The position numbers and the translations under genes were made by a program. Source: Capillibacterium thermochitinicola (GTDB taxonomy: Bacteria; Bacillota; UBA4882; UBA10575). Taken from it: a stretch of 45,848 bases of DNA. The first letter of the stretch is position 1, and the number at the start of each line of letters is the position of its first letter. The notes under the pieces are model-generated. The model did not search any database, was not told the DNA's origin, and saw only the letters and a program-made list of their open reading frames with translations. Below are positions 38,113-45,848 of the stretch, piece after piece. Location of the stretch: assembly GCF_013664685.1 (NCBI RefSeq), contig NZ_JAAKDE010000005.1:1-45848 (forward strand), read 5' to 3'.

Positions 38113-38901
38113 CTAATACTGGACGATTATTTTTTTAGGAACTGCTTTAAAATTGAGTTCCACTTTGATGCCGGGTTTGATCCGTGGTTTCGCGGCCCTT
38201 TTAATCGTCAGGGACTCCGCAGCCGAGAAATTCAGATCATAATTGGTATCCAAAAACAGTAAATCTTGCGGGTCATTAAAGCATCCGTTAAAATCCGTGT
38301 CAACCAAGGCAATGGGGATTTCTTCGTCCTCAATATAAAGATGACCCGCCAACCATGTTCTTGTCCTTAACAAAAGAAAATCATGATAGCCGGCCCGGGC
38401 AACAATGAGATAGGGCAAGTCAAAGGAAACAGGGATGCTATATTCTTCATCGGCGATTTTGTACGTTACATTAAAGCTGAGGGGCATCGGCGCATAATAA
38501 ACGTTGAGGCCCGGGTAGCGGTCGCTCTTAAATAGTTCATAACCGCGTTCTTCCGCAAAATCAAGATCGGCATCCGCATCAACCCAGATTTGTTTCTTTT
38601 CCCCCTCTAAATCAACGAGAAGACCATAGACTTTTGCCGGGTTTCCCAGTTTTGCCTCGGCATAATAAAGAACATTGGCGTCAATCTGTGGAGGTTTCGC
38701 AATTTTGGCATTACCTTTTACTCTGACCATTCTCAGTTCACATTTCTGCCCCTCGTCTTCTTTAAGTTCCAAACTAAAAGGCCGGTCCTTATCGATGGGA
38801 TGTAAAGGGAATTCTTCTGTCGTTAAAGCATTTGCGGACAAGCTTAGAAGCAAAAAAACAAGGCAGAGAACGGCAATTTTACCCTGCGAGCGAATCTTCA
38901 T
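38113..38901 (-). CDS. Secreted protein with Asp-rich calcium-loop-like motifs, unknown family
   Basis: 262 residues, not recognised. Signal peptide MKIRSQGKIAVLCLVFLLLS with cleavage near NALT (about residue 26). The mature protein has two Asp-rich loops, WVDADADLDFAEERGYELF (about 108-126) and DTDFNGCFNDPQDLLFLDTN (about 201-220), of the D-x-D-x-N/D-G kind that bind calcium. The rest alternates beta-strand-like stretches. AAGGAGG upstream of the ATG. It is the first gene of the M16 operon, so it may be a substrate, chaperone or surface partner of that protease pair. Confidence 0.7.
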   Translation of the reverse strand: MKIRSQGKIAVLCLVFLLLSLSANALTTEEFPLHPIDKDRPFSLELKEDEGQKCELRMVRVKGNAKIAKPPQIDANVLYYAEAKLGNPAKVYGLLVDLEGEKKQIWVDADADLDFAEERGYELFKSDRYPGLNVYYAPMPLSFNVTYKIADEEYSIPVSFDLPYLIVARAGYHDFLLLRTRTWLAGHLYIEDEEIPIALVDTDFNGCFNDPQDLLFLDTNYDLNFSAAESLTIKRAAKPRIKPGIKVELNFKAVPKKIIVQY

Positions 38902-38930
38902 TATATTTCCTCCTTGATGTAATATACAGT

Positions 38931-38959
38931 ACTATATAATTTATATATAAAATTCACAA
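38931..38959 (-). promoter_or_regulatory. Predicted promoter of the leftward secreted-protein/M16 operon
   Basis: On the minus strand, TTGTGA (38954-38959), 17 bases, TATAGT (38931-38936). It starts about 30 bp before the ATG at 38901. Confidence 0.5.
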
Positions 38960-38973
38960 AAACCTGCAGGCAA

Positions 38974-39001
38974 TTGCGAAATAACCTCGAAACTATATAT
39001 A
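38974..39001 (+). promoter_or_regulatory. Possible promoter of the rightward beta-propeller operon
   Basis: TTGCGA (38974-38979), 16 bases, TATATA (38996-39001) in an A+T-rich stretch. The fit is moderate. It is back to back with the leftward promoter, about 15 bp away. Confidence 0.4.
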
Positions 39002-39027
39002 TCTTAAAACAAAAGGAGGCATAAAAT

Positions 39028-40779
39028 TTGAAAAAACTTACGCTCAGAATTTTCACTTTTATGCTCTTTATTGTTTTTCTCTGGCCAAGTATGGCTTTCG
39101 CTTCCGAATATTTTTTATTTGATGCGGAAGAAAATAAAATCCTGTTTATGGATGAAGATGATTTGAACTTCACAGAAAAAATGGATCTGGAAAAGGTCCC
39201 CGACTTATTAATGAAAACATCCGATCCCGATAAGTATTTGGCTATTTATGGACCGGAAAAATCGGAAGATGGGACCGAAAGTAACCTTTTGGCCAATCTC
39301 TTTAAAAAAACAAATGAGAAGAGAGCAAGTATTGCAGGGCGGTTAATTCTTTTTAATGTTAAAACCGGGCGCACCGAGGATGTGGTTGACATCGGTTATG
39401 CGCCCTTTAATTGGGAATATACAGAAGATCGCCGGCACTTTTTCATTACCTACCGCGTTTCTGCTGAGAAAGACAGTGGCTTTGAGCTGCTTCATTACAA
39501 TATTCCGGAGATGACCTGCCAAACTGTGGAGCTGCCGGCTTCAACCGTAAAGGTTAACCAAATTGCGATTAACCAAGAGCTCGGTCAGGTATATTTGCTC
39601 TTGGATAATGTTGATCGGATCGACTTTAGTCGTAATAAACAAAAAATCTCCGGGCAACCCCAGCTTCTAACGGTTAATATAGGTGATCTACAAGTAAAAG
39701 CCAGTACGCCTTTGGATAATCCCCCGTTGAGTTTGCGGCTATTAAGCAAGGATCGAGGGGTTTTAATCTGTCAGGACTGGAAAGTAAACGTCAATTTCTC
39801 CAATGGACAGTTTAAGCGTTATCTTGAATTGGGCGAAGGTTCCGTCGTTTTTATGGATTTACAGGAACAAAAGCCCCTGGAGAAATACGACGTTGACAAA
39901 CGCAGTATCTATTGGCAGTGGTTCCCCGAGGACAAAGTATATATCATCCACTACGAAACGCCGGAGAGTGGCCTAAAAACAAACTCCCACTTTTTAAAGA
40001 TCACGAAAGATGGGGTCGAAAGCAAAGTATTAACGGAGGAAGTACTGGATTTTGATTACTACCCGGAAGAGGACAAGTTATACATTTTACATAAAGATAA
40101 GCTCTCCTGGATCGACTATCAAACAAAACAAATGGTTACATATCATACCGGCAGTAATCTGTATAAGAAATCGCCGTATAGTTTCCGCAAATTACCCGAC
40201 TCGGATCTGGCCTTGATATATTCGGTAAGAGATGGGAAAGTAAAGTTTTATGACCTCAAACGGAATAAGGTGGAACGCAAAGTGTTGTCCGGCCGGACCT
40301 GGGGGAAGGTGGCCTATTTATTTAGAACGATGTTGAGCCGTCCGCAGGATGCGTTAACAAGGGTCAGCACGAACGCCGATCTGACAAGATTTTACGTTTA
40401 TAACCGGATGAGCAATGATATAACGGTCTATGACCGTAGTTTTCGACCGCAAAAGTATATTGTGACTCCGGAACCGGCTTTGGGTATCTACCAAATAACC
40501 AAACCGACCTTGAAAACACTGGTGTTCACCGGTAAAAAAATCTATGAACTGGTGGATCAAGAGCTGAAATTGGTGCATAGTTTCGAGAAGAAAACGGACC
40601 GGATTGCGGTGGTCGGCGAGGAAAACAGAGTAATGATCGTCTCCGAAACCGAGTTGTTGGTGTTGCATCCGGATTCTTTGCAAACGGAGACCAGAATCAA
40701 GTTTTTTGTCGGGCGGGATGAAAAATATACGAAGCTAAAAGCAGGCGACCAAAGGTTCTATTTTATCGAGACTTTATAA
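39028..40779 (+). CDS. Secreted beta-propeller-like protein, unknown function
   Basis: 583 residues. Signal peptide: MKKLTLRIFTFMLFIVFLWP with cleavage after MAFA (about residue 26). The mature part is a series of short repeats of four-strand type, with phrases such as GRLILFNVKTGR, DKLYILHKDKLSWIDYQTKQ, LALIYSVRDGKVKFYDLKRN and TRFYVYNRMSNDITVYDRSF, which resemble the blades of YVTN/WD-like propellers. No catalytic motif or anchor was seen. TTG start, GGAGGC upstream. It is divergent from the M16 operon and 62 bp ahead of the beta-barrel-like gene. It may be a scaffold or ligand-binding protein of the cell surface. Confidence 0.75.
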   Translation: MKKLTLRIFTFMLFIVFLWPSMAFASEYFLFDAEENKILFMDEDDLNFTEKMDLEKVPDLLMKTSDPDKYLAIYGPEKSEDGTESNLLANLFKKTNEKRASIAGRLILFNVKTGRTEDVVDIGYAPFNWEYTEDRRHFFITYRVSAEKDSGFELLHYNIPEMTCQTVELPASTVKVNQIAINQELGQVYLLLDNVDRIDFSRNKQKISGQPQLLTVNIGDLQVKASTPLDNPPLSLRLLSKDRGVLICQDWKVNVNFSNGQFKRYLELGEGSVVFMDLQEQKPLEKYDVDKRSIYWQWFPEDKVYIIHYETPESGLKTNSHFLKITKDGVESKVLTEEVLDFDYYPEEDKLYILHKDKLSWIDYQTKQMVTYHTGSNLYKKSPYSFRKLPDSDLALIYSVRDGKVKFYDLKRNKVERKVLSGRTWGKVAYLFRTMLSRPQDALTRVSTNADLTRFYVYNRMSNDITVYDRSFRPQKYIVTPEPALGIYQITKPTLKTLVFTGKKIYELVDQELKLVHSFEKKTDRIAVVGEENRVMIVSETELLVLHPDSLQTETRIKFFVGRDEKYTKLKAGDQRFYFIETL

Positions 40780-40841
40780 AAGTAACTTCCAGCGGGGAAA
40801 AGTTAAGCGCGAGGAATTAAATAGAAAATGGAGGAAAGCTT

Positions 40842-41456
40842 ATGAAAAAGGCGATAAGGCAATCCTTGAAGATTATGGTTTTTTGCTTAAGCATATTACT
40901 CTTGAGCAGTAGTACAGCATTGGCTGAAGACAACATTTTCAAAGTAGGGTATCTAGCTGCTGGTAAGGTGACTACTGCCGCATCGGGAAGTGAAGCGAAG
41001 TTCGATCTGGGGGGGTCCGTTGCTTTTTGGTTCGAAAGGGCCTTGGAAATTAACGAAGACTTTGAACTGGGTTATGGGGTGGCATTACAGTTGAGTGGCG
41101 AATTTGAAGAAGATGATGACTATTACAGCTTCCATGAAAAAGAAAGTATTTGTTTTCCCTTCTTTCTTTTACTGAATTACTATCCCTTGACAATTGAAGG
41201 TCTCCCCTACCTCACGGGCCATTTTGGCTATAACCTAATGTTGTACGACGATGGTGATAATAACGCAAATTTGCATGGTCTGTATTATGCCCTGGGGGCC
41301 GGGATCCGTCTTCCCGGGTATCCCAATGTAAGAGCGGAGGTTTTGTATACAGCAAATAGCGGCTCAGGCACTGTAGTCGATGTATGGGATGACACATCGG
41401 AAAAAGTAAAAGTATCCCTTTCCCGGATCTGTTTGAATGTTGGTTTCGGCTTTTAG
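40842..41456 (+). CDS. Secreted outer-membrane-barrel-like protein
   Basis: 204 residues. Signal peptide MKKAIRQSLKIMVFCLSILL with cleavage after TALAED (about residue 29). The mature part alternates short beta-strands with turns (FDLGGSVAFWFERAL, FELGYGVALQLSGEF, YLTGHFGYNLMLY, YYALGAGIRLPGYP, VKVSLSRICLNVGFGF) and ends in phenylalanine. This is the profile of an eight-strand outer-membrane barrel of the OmpA/OmpX kind with a C-terminal beta-signal. The family is not recognised. GGAGGAAAGC before the ATG. It ends almost against the DUF401 gene (tail to tail). In a single-membrane Firmicute such a protein would be odd. Confidence 0.75.
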   Translation: MKKAIRQSLKIMVFCLSILLLSSSTALAEDNIFKVGYLAAGKVTTAASGSEAKFDLGGSVAFWFERALEINEDFELGYGVALQLSGEFEEDDDYYSFHEKESICFPFFLLLNYYPLTIEGLPYLTGHFGYNLMLYDDGDNNANLHGLYYALGAGIRLPGYPNVRAEVLYTANSGSGTVVDVWDDTSEKVKVSLSRICLNVGFGF

Positions 41457-41459
41457 GAT

Positions 41460-42752
41460 TTAAATAAGATAGTAAAAAAACAGGTAATACAGAACCGTGC
41501 CGCCGAGCACCAGGAGACTGGGTTTGATGAGTTTGGACAAGGTCGGCGTGAGCCCGGTCTCAAAATACTCGTTGGAGACCAACAGACAGACATGAACCGG
41601 AGAAAGCATCAGTCCGATCATGCCAAAACCCTGTGCGAGAACGATCGCAGAGAGCAAAGTGCCGAAGCCGGGTTCCGCCCCCAGCAAGCTGAGGACAATC
41701 GGGAAACTGGCGCCGATGTAACCGACGGCAAGTCCCGTTGCTAAGGCGCTGACAAAAGGAATCAGCATGATCATCAACCAAACGGGGATCCCAAAGGAGG
41801 TCAGCTCGCTGCTGAAGCGGGCGACCAAGGGGGTTCCGTCGGGCAGGTTGGACCCGATAAAGGCCCCGTAGACCTGGATCATCGACATCTGGACCGCCAG
41901 GACCAGGAATTTCTTCTGGACCAATATTTTCCGCCACTGGGCGGCGGTTAACGGGCGGAAATATTGCAGCCAAAGGATGGCGCCGATGATCCCAATCCCG
42001 ATCGGGATGTATTGGTTGTTACTCCGGATTGTGTCCGGGAGAAGCTGGTAAACGATGTAGGTCCCGATGACAATTAGAATCGGGGACAACAGGAAGATCA
42101 GTTGCCGCCAGAATCCGGTTTGCCCCTGCGGGGCAGGCCGCGGGCAAGAGGGGATCGGCCGGAGGAGAAAAAGGTAACCCGCCCCGGCGGCAATCAGGCT
42201 TAACGGAAAACCGACCAAGAGAAACTCCAACGAGGAAAGCCCCGCGATCTCCATCGCCAGGAGAGGGCCGGGAAACAGCGGGGACCAGAATTCCCAGGGA
42301 TGCCGGAACCAAAAGTTAATGGCGGATTTTAATTCCGGATCGACGTTTTTTTCTTCATCACAGGTGTCAACCAGTGGTGCGGAAAAAAACGCACCGCCGG
42401 GGATTGGTAGCACACCGATCACGGCCGGCAGGGCCGAAATTGAACCGCGGGTGGAGAGGCGGCTTTGGATTAAGGCGACCATCTCCCGCATCAGGCCGGT
42501 TTCGGACATTTGCATACTCAACCAGTAAATTAGGGCGATGACGATGACAAAAGTGAGGTGTTTGAAGGTCAGCAGGGGACGACTGGCGATGGCGAGCATC
42601 TCGGCGGGGGACTGGCCGGCGAAAAGGGCAATTAATAAAGCGCCACTGGTCATGGCCAGGGATAGACTCTTCAGAAGACGATTGGTCAGGAGAATCACGC
42701 CGAGGGAAAGCAGAATCTTGATCAGCCAGGGAAGTTCGGGAAACAGCTGCAT
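41460..42752 (-). CDS. DUF401-family membrane permease
   Basis: 430 residues, about 11 membrane segments. Two stretches recognise the family: GVLPIPGGAFFSAPLVDTC (about 113-131) and INFWFRHPWEFWSPLFPG (about 144-161), followed by a long hydrophobic second half with VGYIGASFPIVLSLLG. The family is a set of integral membrane proteins distantly related to the ion-transporter superfamily, with no known substrate. It is a single leftward gene, divergent from the riboswitch transcript. The ribosome binding site is weak (GTGTAGAG). Confidence 0.88.
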   Translation of the reverse strand: MQLFPELPWLIKILLSLGVILLTNRLLKSLSLAMTSGALLIALFAGQSPAEMLAIASRPLLTFKHLTFVIVIALIYWLSMQMSETGLMREMVALIQSRLSTRGSISALPAVIGVLPIPGGAFFSAPLVDTCDEEKNVDPELKSAINFWFRHPWEFWSPLFPGPLLAMEIAGLSSLEFLLVGFPLSLIAAGAGYLFLLRPIPSCPRPAPQGQTGFWRQLIFLLSPILIVIGTYIVYQLLPDTIRSNNQYIPIGIGIIGAILWLQYFRPLTAAQWRKILVQKKFLVLAVQMSMIQVYGAFIGSNLPDGTPLVARFSSELTSFGIPVWLMIMLIPFVSALATGLAVGYIGASFPIVLSLLGAEPGFGTLLSAIVLAQGFGMIGLMLSPVHVCLLVSNEYFETGLTPTLSKLIKPSLLVLGGTVLYYLFFYYLI

Positions 42753-42876
42753 CTCTACACCGTTCTTTCTTTAGTTAATTATTGCAAATCTGCTACAATA
42801 ATAATCCCATAATCCGTCAGCATGGTGCTTGCAATTATCTTCGGCGTAAAAAAGGAACTTTCCTGCCGGTTTAATC

Positions 42877-42905
42877 TTGACTTTTATGTTGTTGCTGTCT
42901 ATACT
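42877..42905 (+). promoter_or_regulatory. Sigma-A promoter of the lysine-riboswitch transcript
   Basis: TTGACT (42877-42882), 17 bases, TATACT (42900-42905). The start would be near 42912, some 30 bp before the aptamer. Confidence 0.75.
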
Positions 42906-42943
42906 TTAAGACAAGGTCTTTTAAAATTATATTAACCTTAATA

Positions 42944-43109
42944 ACGATAGAGGCGCGGTCTATTACGAGTAATCTGTTATATATGGTCTGGCACAGTAAC
43001 AGATGAAAAGAATAACCGCCGAAGTGTCGGTTTCCGGCCAGAAGGGGCCGATGCTGGGCTGTTGCAGAATATGCAACAGACTGTCACTGTTAGGGTGGAG
43101 AGCTATCGT
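42944..43109 (+). promoter_or_regulatory. Lysine riboswitch aptamer (L box)
   Basis: The P1 strand ACGATAG (42944-42950) pairs exactly with CTATCGT (43103-43109). Between them the conserved lysine-aptamer blocks occur in order: AGAGGCGC (42949-42956), GAGTA, GCCGAAG, AGAAGGGG, GGGCTGT, GACTGTCA and TGGAGAGCTATC. Lysine binding should stabilise P1 and let the downstream terminator form, turning the gene off. Confidence 0.95.
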
Positions 43110-43129
43110 GTGGTTCACTATTGCAATTG

Positions 43130-43164
43130 CATGAAGCGTCTCGACGCTTCATGTTTTTTTTTTT
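43130..43164 (+). terminator. Riboswitch-controlled terminator
   Basis: CATGAAGCGTC (43130-43140) pairs perfectly with GACGCTTCATG (43143-43153) around a 2-base turn, followed by an eleven-T run (43154-43164). It lies directly ahead of the transporter's ribosome binding site. Confidence 0.95.
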
Positions 43165-43193
43165 ATAAAAAAACCAAAAATGGGAGGGTTATG

Positions 43194-44825
43194 ATGAACC
43201 GGAGAAGATTACTCATCCTGCTACTGGTTGTAGCCGCAATGGCCTTGGCCTTTGCCTTACCGGCTCTTGCGGAGGACGCGGCCGGCGAGGAGTACCAGAG
43301 CGCCGTCTACGCTACCTTCTGGTCGCTGCTTCCGCCTCTGGTGGCCATTGTCCTTGCGCTGATTACTAAGGAAGTGTACAGTTCGCTCATCATCGGCATT
43401 ATTTTCGGTGCTTTGCTTTATGCCAACTTCAATCTGCTTACTGCCTACACGTCCATCTTTACGGAAGGATTTATCGCTTCTCTTGCCGACAGTTGGAACG
43501 TGGGCATCCTCATTTTCCTGGTCATCTTGGGGACAATGGTCTGCCTGATGAACCGGGCGGGCGGCTCGGCCGCTTACGGCGAGTGGGCACGGCAAAGAAT
43601 CCGCAGCCGGAAAGGGGCGCTGCTCGCCACTTTCGGACTGGGTGTGCTTATCTTTGTTGACGACTATTTTAACTGCCTGACCGTTGGGAACGTGATGCGG
43701 CCGATCACCGACAAGCACCGGATCTCCCGGGCCAAACTGGCCTACATTGTTGATGCCACGGCGGCGCCCGTCTGCATGATCGCCCCCATCTCCTCCTGGG
43801 CGGCGGCGGTGACCGGGGTGGTTGAAGGGTATAACGGGTTCGAGCTTTTCGTGCGGGCGATCCCGTACAATCTCTACTCCCTCCTCACCCTGACCATGAT
43901 CGTTTTCATCACCTTGCTTGGGATCGAATACGGACCAATGCGGAAACATGAAGAGAATGCCATTCAACGCGGGGATCTCTATACCACGCCCGATCGTCCT
44001 TATGAGGGGCAGGATGGCGATGTTTCGGCCGGCAAAGGGAAGGTGCGTGACCTGGTGATCCCGGTCCTTGTGCTAATCGTCCTCTGTATACTGGGGATGC
44101 TCTATACCGGCGGGATTCTCGAAGGGGCAAGTATCCAGGACGCCTTTGCCAACTGCGATGCTTCGCTCGGACTATCCCTGGGTTCCGCGCTTGCTCTCCT
44201 CTTTACTATTATTTATTTCCTCCTGCGGAAAGTGCTTACTTTCAATGAGTGCATGGCGTGTCTCCCTGATGGTTTTAAAGCGATGGTTCCGGCGATTTTG
44301 ATCCTTACTTGTGCCTGGACTTTGAGCGGCATCACTAATCTTCTTGGCGCCAAGGAGTTTGTCAGCGCAATCTTTGAAGGCAGTGCCGCCGGGCTTAAGA
44401 TTCTGCTGCCCGCGATTGTCTTTGCCGTCGCCTCCGGGATGTCTTTCTCCACCGGGACTTCTTGGGGAACCTTCGGTATTCTGCTGCCGATCGTGGTGGC
44501 GATCGGGATGGAGCCGGAACTGCTGATCATTTCGATCTCCGCCACCCTGGCCGGTGCGGTTTTTGGCGACCACTGCTCGCCCATTTCCGATACCACCATT
44601 ATGTCTTCGACCGGCGCCATGTGTAACCATATCAACCACGTGGCAACCCAGCTGCCTTACGCCATTACGGTGGCTGCTGTTTCCTTTGTCGGCTATATTT
44701 TGGCCGGTTTCGTCCCGTCGGCCTGGGTTGTACTGCCCGTTTCGCTGGTTCTGCTGTTTGGCGTCCTCTACCTGATTAAACTGGCGACGGGAAGCATCCC
44801 CGAGGCGAAGACGGAAGCGAGGTAA
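43194..44825 (+). CDS. NhaC-family transporter, predicted lysine permease
   Basis: About 543 residues, with 10-12 membrane segments. Na+/H+ antiporter NhaC-family marks: VAIVLALITKEVYSSLIIGIIFGALL, GVLIFVDDYFNCLTVGNVMRPITDKH and VDATAAPVCMIAPISSWAA, and the late SGMSFSTGTSWGTFGILLPI and DHCSPISDTTIMSSTGA. The NhaC family includes lysine-regulated members, called LysW by earlier riboswitch surveys, that are thought to carry lysine. The riboswitch just upstream makes lysine uptake the likely job here. The first ~25 residues look like a signal sequence (LPALAED) before the first true segment. The start at ATG 43194 is preferred, 5 bases after GGAGGG; ATG 43191 is too close. Na+ or H+ coupling is probable. 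Confidence 0.9.
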   Translation: MNRRRLLILLLVVAAMALAFALPALAEDAAGEEYQSAVYATFWSLLPPLVAIVLALITKEVYSSLIIGIIFGALLYANFNLLTAYTSIFTEGFIASLADSWNVGILIFLVILGTMVCLMNRAGGSAAYGEWARQRIRSRKGALLATFGLGVLIFVDDYFNCLTVGNVMRPITDKHRISRAKLAYIVDATAAPVCMIAPISSWAAAVTGVVEGYNGFELFVRAIPYNLYSLLTLTMIVFITLLGIEYGPMRKHEENAIQRGDLYTTPDRPYEGQDGDVSAGKGKVRDLVIPVLVLIVLCILGMLYTGGILEGASIQDAFANCDASLGLSLGSALALLFTIIYFLLRKVLTFNECMACLPDGFKAMVPAILILTCAWTLSGITNLLGAKEFVSAIFEGSAAGLKILLPAIVFAVASGMSFSTGTSWGTFGILLPIVVAIGMEPELLIISISATLAGAVFGDHCSPISDTTIMSSTGAMCNHINHVATQLPYAITVAAVSFVGYILAGFVPSAWVVLPVSLVLLFGVLYLIKLATGSIPEAKTEAR

Positions 44826-44892
44826 GACTGTTAAAATAATGGGCATGGAAAACCTAACAGGCTAAAACAGCAAACACGTTTATAAACAAAGG

Positions 44893-44935
44893 GAGCGTTG
44901 CCAAACAAGAAATATGTGTGGCAACGCTCTTTTAT
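44893..44935 (+). terminator. Rho-independent terminator of the NhaC-type gene
   Basis: GAGCGTTGCCA (44893-44903) pairs with TGGCAACGCTC (44919-44929), followed by TTTTATT. The A-rich left flank may also help the convergent gene. Confidence 0.85.
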
Positions 44936-44942
44936 TGCCGGA

Positions 44943-45584
44943 TTATAAATTAATATTATGTATTGCGCCAATCAACTCAAATACTTCTGAAACAGGGGCA
45001 TCCTTTTCTTTCAATTTCTGTAATGTCTTATCCCTGAATAACTTTATCCCGGATTCAACCGCTTCTAAACAATCGATCTTCCACGCCTCGAATATTCTTT
45101 CAGAATGATGGCCTTTGATTAATTCATAGGCAGTGTGAAGCGTGATTTGTACTTTTTCTAAATCTGGAAACGGACCTGCAATATGGATGTTTTTTCCGGC
45201 AATATATTTATTTTTATTGTTTAAGTTGGTCCCACCCGCATACCGATCGCGAGCGGCAAATTTTAAATTTCTAACGTTAGCCATCACCAAAGCACCAAAA
45301 CACAAAGGACAAGGCTCCGTGGTTGAATATAAGGAAAACTGACGGATGTTGGGATAATCAGACTCATTCACTTTCAAAAGAGCATTTAACTCAGCATGGG
45401 AAAGTTTATGCCCTGCGATTTCACCCGCTTCTCTTTCGCTTTCATAAAGCCGATTCCGACCTCTGGCAATGATTTTGCCTTTAACATCGACAACCACTGC
45501 CCCAATCGGAATAGAACCTTTTTTAAATGAAGTCCACCCCAACTCGAAACATGCTTGCCATGGTTCTTCTAATTTGTCCCACAT
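44943..45584 (-). CDS. Cytidine/deoxycytidylate deaminase-family protein
   Basis: 213 residues. Zinc-dependent deaminase core: IPIGAVVVDVKGKIIARGRN (25-44), H63-A-E65 in LSHAELNALL, and PCPLC at 91-95 in STTEPCPLCFGAL. These give one His and two Cys zinc ligands and the catalytic Glu. Up to residue ~150 it follows the nucleoside/tRNA-adenosine deaminase group. The last ~60 residues (IKGHHSERIFEAWKIDCLEA onward) are an extension not seen in TadA. Substrate is not fixed; a free base or nucleoside is more likely than tRNA. GGGGGGA lies 6 bases before the ATG. Confidence 0.88.
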   Translation of the reverse strand: MWDKLEEPWQACFELGWTSFKKGSIPIGAVVVDVKGKIIARGRNRLYESEREAGEIAGHKLSHAELNALLKVNESDYPNIRQFSLYSTTEPCPLCFGALVMANVRNLKFAARDRYAGGTNLNNKNKYIAGKNIHIAGPFPDLEKVQITLHTAYELIKGHHSERIFEAWKIDCLEAVESGIKLFRDKTLQKLKEKDAPVSEVFELIGAIHNINL

Positions 45585-45848
45585 GAAAATCCCCCCAAGT
45601 CCTACGCCCGCATTGATTTACCCGGCCCCTGACAACAAAAAGCCCTTTATCCTGAGTTTTTTTAAAATATTCCCCTAAACCTTTAACGTTCTTATTTAAA
45701 TATAACACTAAAATACTACTCAATACCATTATTTCTCCTTCTTCAAGAGTCTGTGTAGTTAGTGTAAAATTACTGTAGATTTTATGGAGGAGATATCTTT
45801 ACAAAAAGAGAAGAGGAACCTCACATTCGGCAAGAATGAATACCCCCC
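45585..45848. other. Right-end region with a possible gene start
   Basis: No complete gene is seen. On the plus strand an ATG at 45784 opens a frame (starting MEEISLQKEKRN) that runs to the window end. It has no clear upstream ribosome binding site, and GGAGGAG within it could instead serve a start further right. Low confidence that this is a gene. Confidence 0.25.

Overview
This window is a bacterial chromosome segment that most resembles a thermophile-like or anaerobic Firmicute (Bacillota, clostridial side). The block lepA-hemW-CIRCE-hrcA-grpE-dnaK-dnaJ, an ileS gene behind a T-box leader, a lysine riboswitch, sigma-A promoters and strong AGGAGG ribosome binding sites with many TTG starts all fit that group. 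Several features hint at a two-membrane (diderm) envelope. There are two small secreted proteins that read like outer-membrane beta-barrels with aromatic C-termini, a secreted M16 peptidase pair, and an ABC substrate-binding protein with a plain cleavable signal peptide and no lipobox cysteine. That reading is inference; no species is claimed.

Layout. 1-8624: a sugar or polyol catabolic locus. A ROK repressor and a truncated FGGY kinase run leftward. A divergent operon runs rightward (membrane transporter, HyuA-type hydantoinase/oxoprolinase, small HExxH protein, FAD oxidoreductase, erythritol/threitol-dehydrogenase-like enzyme). Its promoter is followed at once by a perfect ROK-type palindrome. 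8753-10741: membrane pyrophosphatase HppA (leftward). 10940-11026: tRNA-Leu(CAA). 11399-12007: YigZ/IMPACT protein. 12131-15752: T-box and ileS. 15818-18728: trkA-trkH potassium uptake. 18755-20141: an FAD dehydrogenase broken by an 8-G tract. 20328-21530: SdpI-like protein and a beta-barrel-like protein. 21643-30402: lepA, a DUF2179 protein on the other strand, hemW and the HrcA/CIRCE heat-shock operon.

30551-33364: a complete NitT/TauT-type ABC importer of unknown substrate. 33485-35439: nitroreductase, HAD phosphatase and Smr protein. 35436-41456: a cluster of secreted proteins in two divergent operons (Ca-loop protein plus M16 pair leftward; beta-propeller plus beta-barrel rightward) around a 126-bp shared promoter region. 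This is the best candidate for an undescribed envelope system. 41460-42752: DUF401 permease. 42877-44825: lysine riboswitch and NhaC-family transporter, a predicted lysine permease. 44943-45584: zinc deaminase. No CRISPR array, insertion sequence, rRNA or phage module was seen.

The genes fall into housekeeping modules (translation, proteostasis, potassium and pyrophosphate energetics) separated by accessory loci. The two loci most worth experimental attention are the 5' catabolic cluster and the 35.4-41.5 kb envelope cluster.
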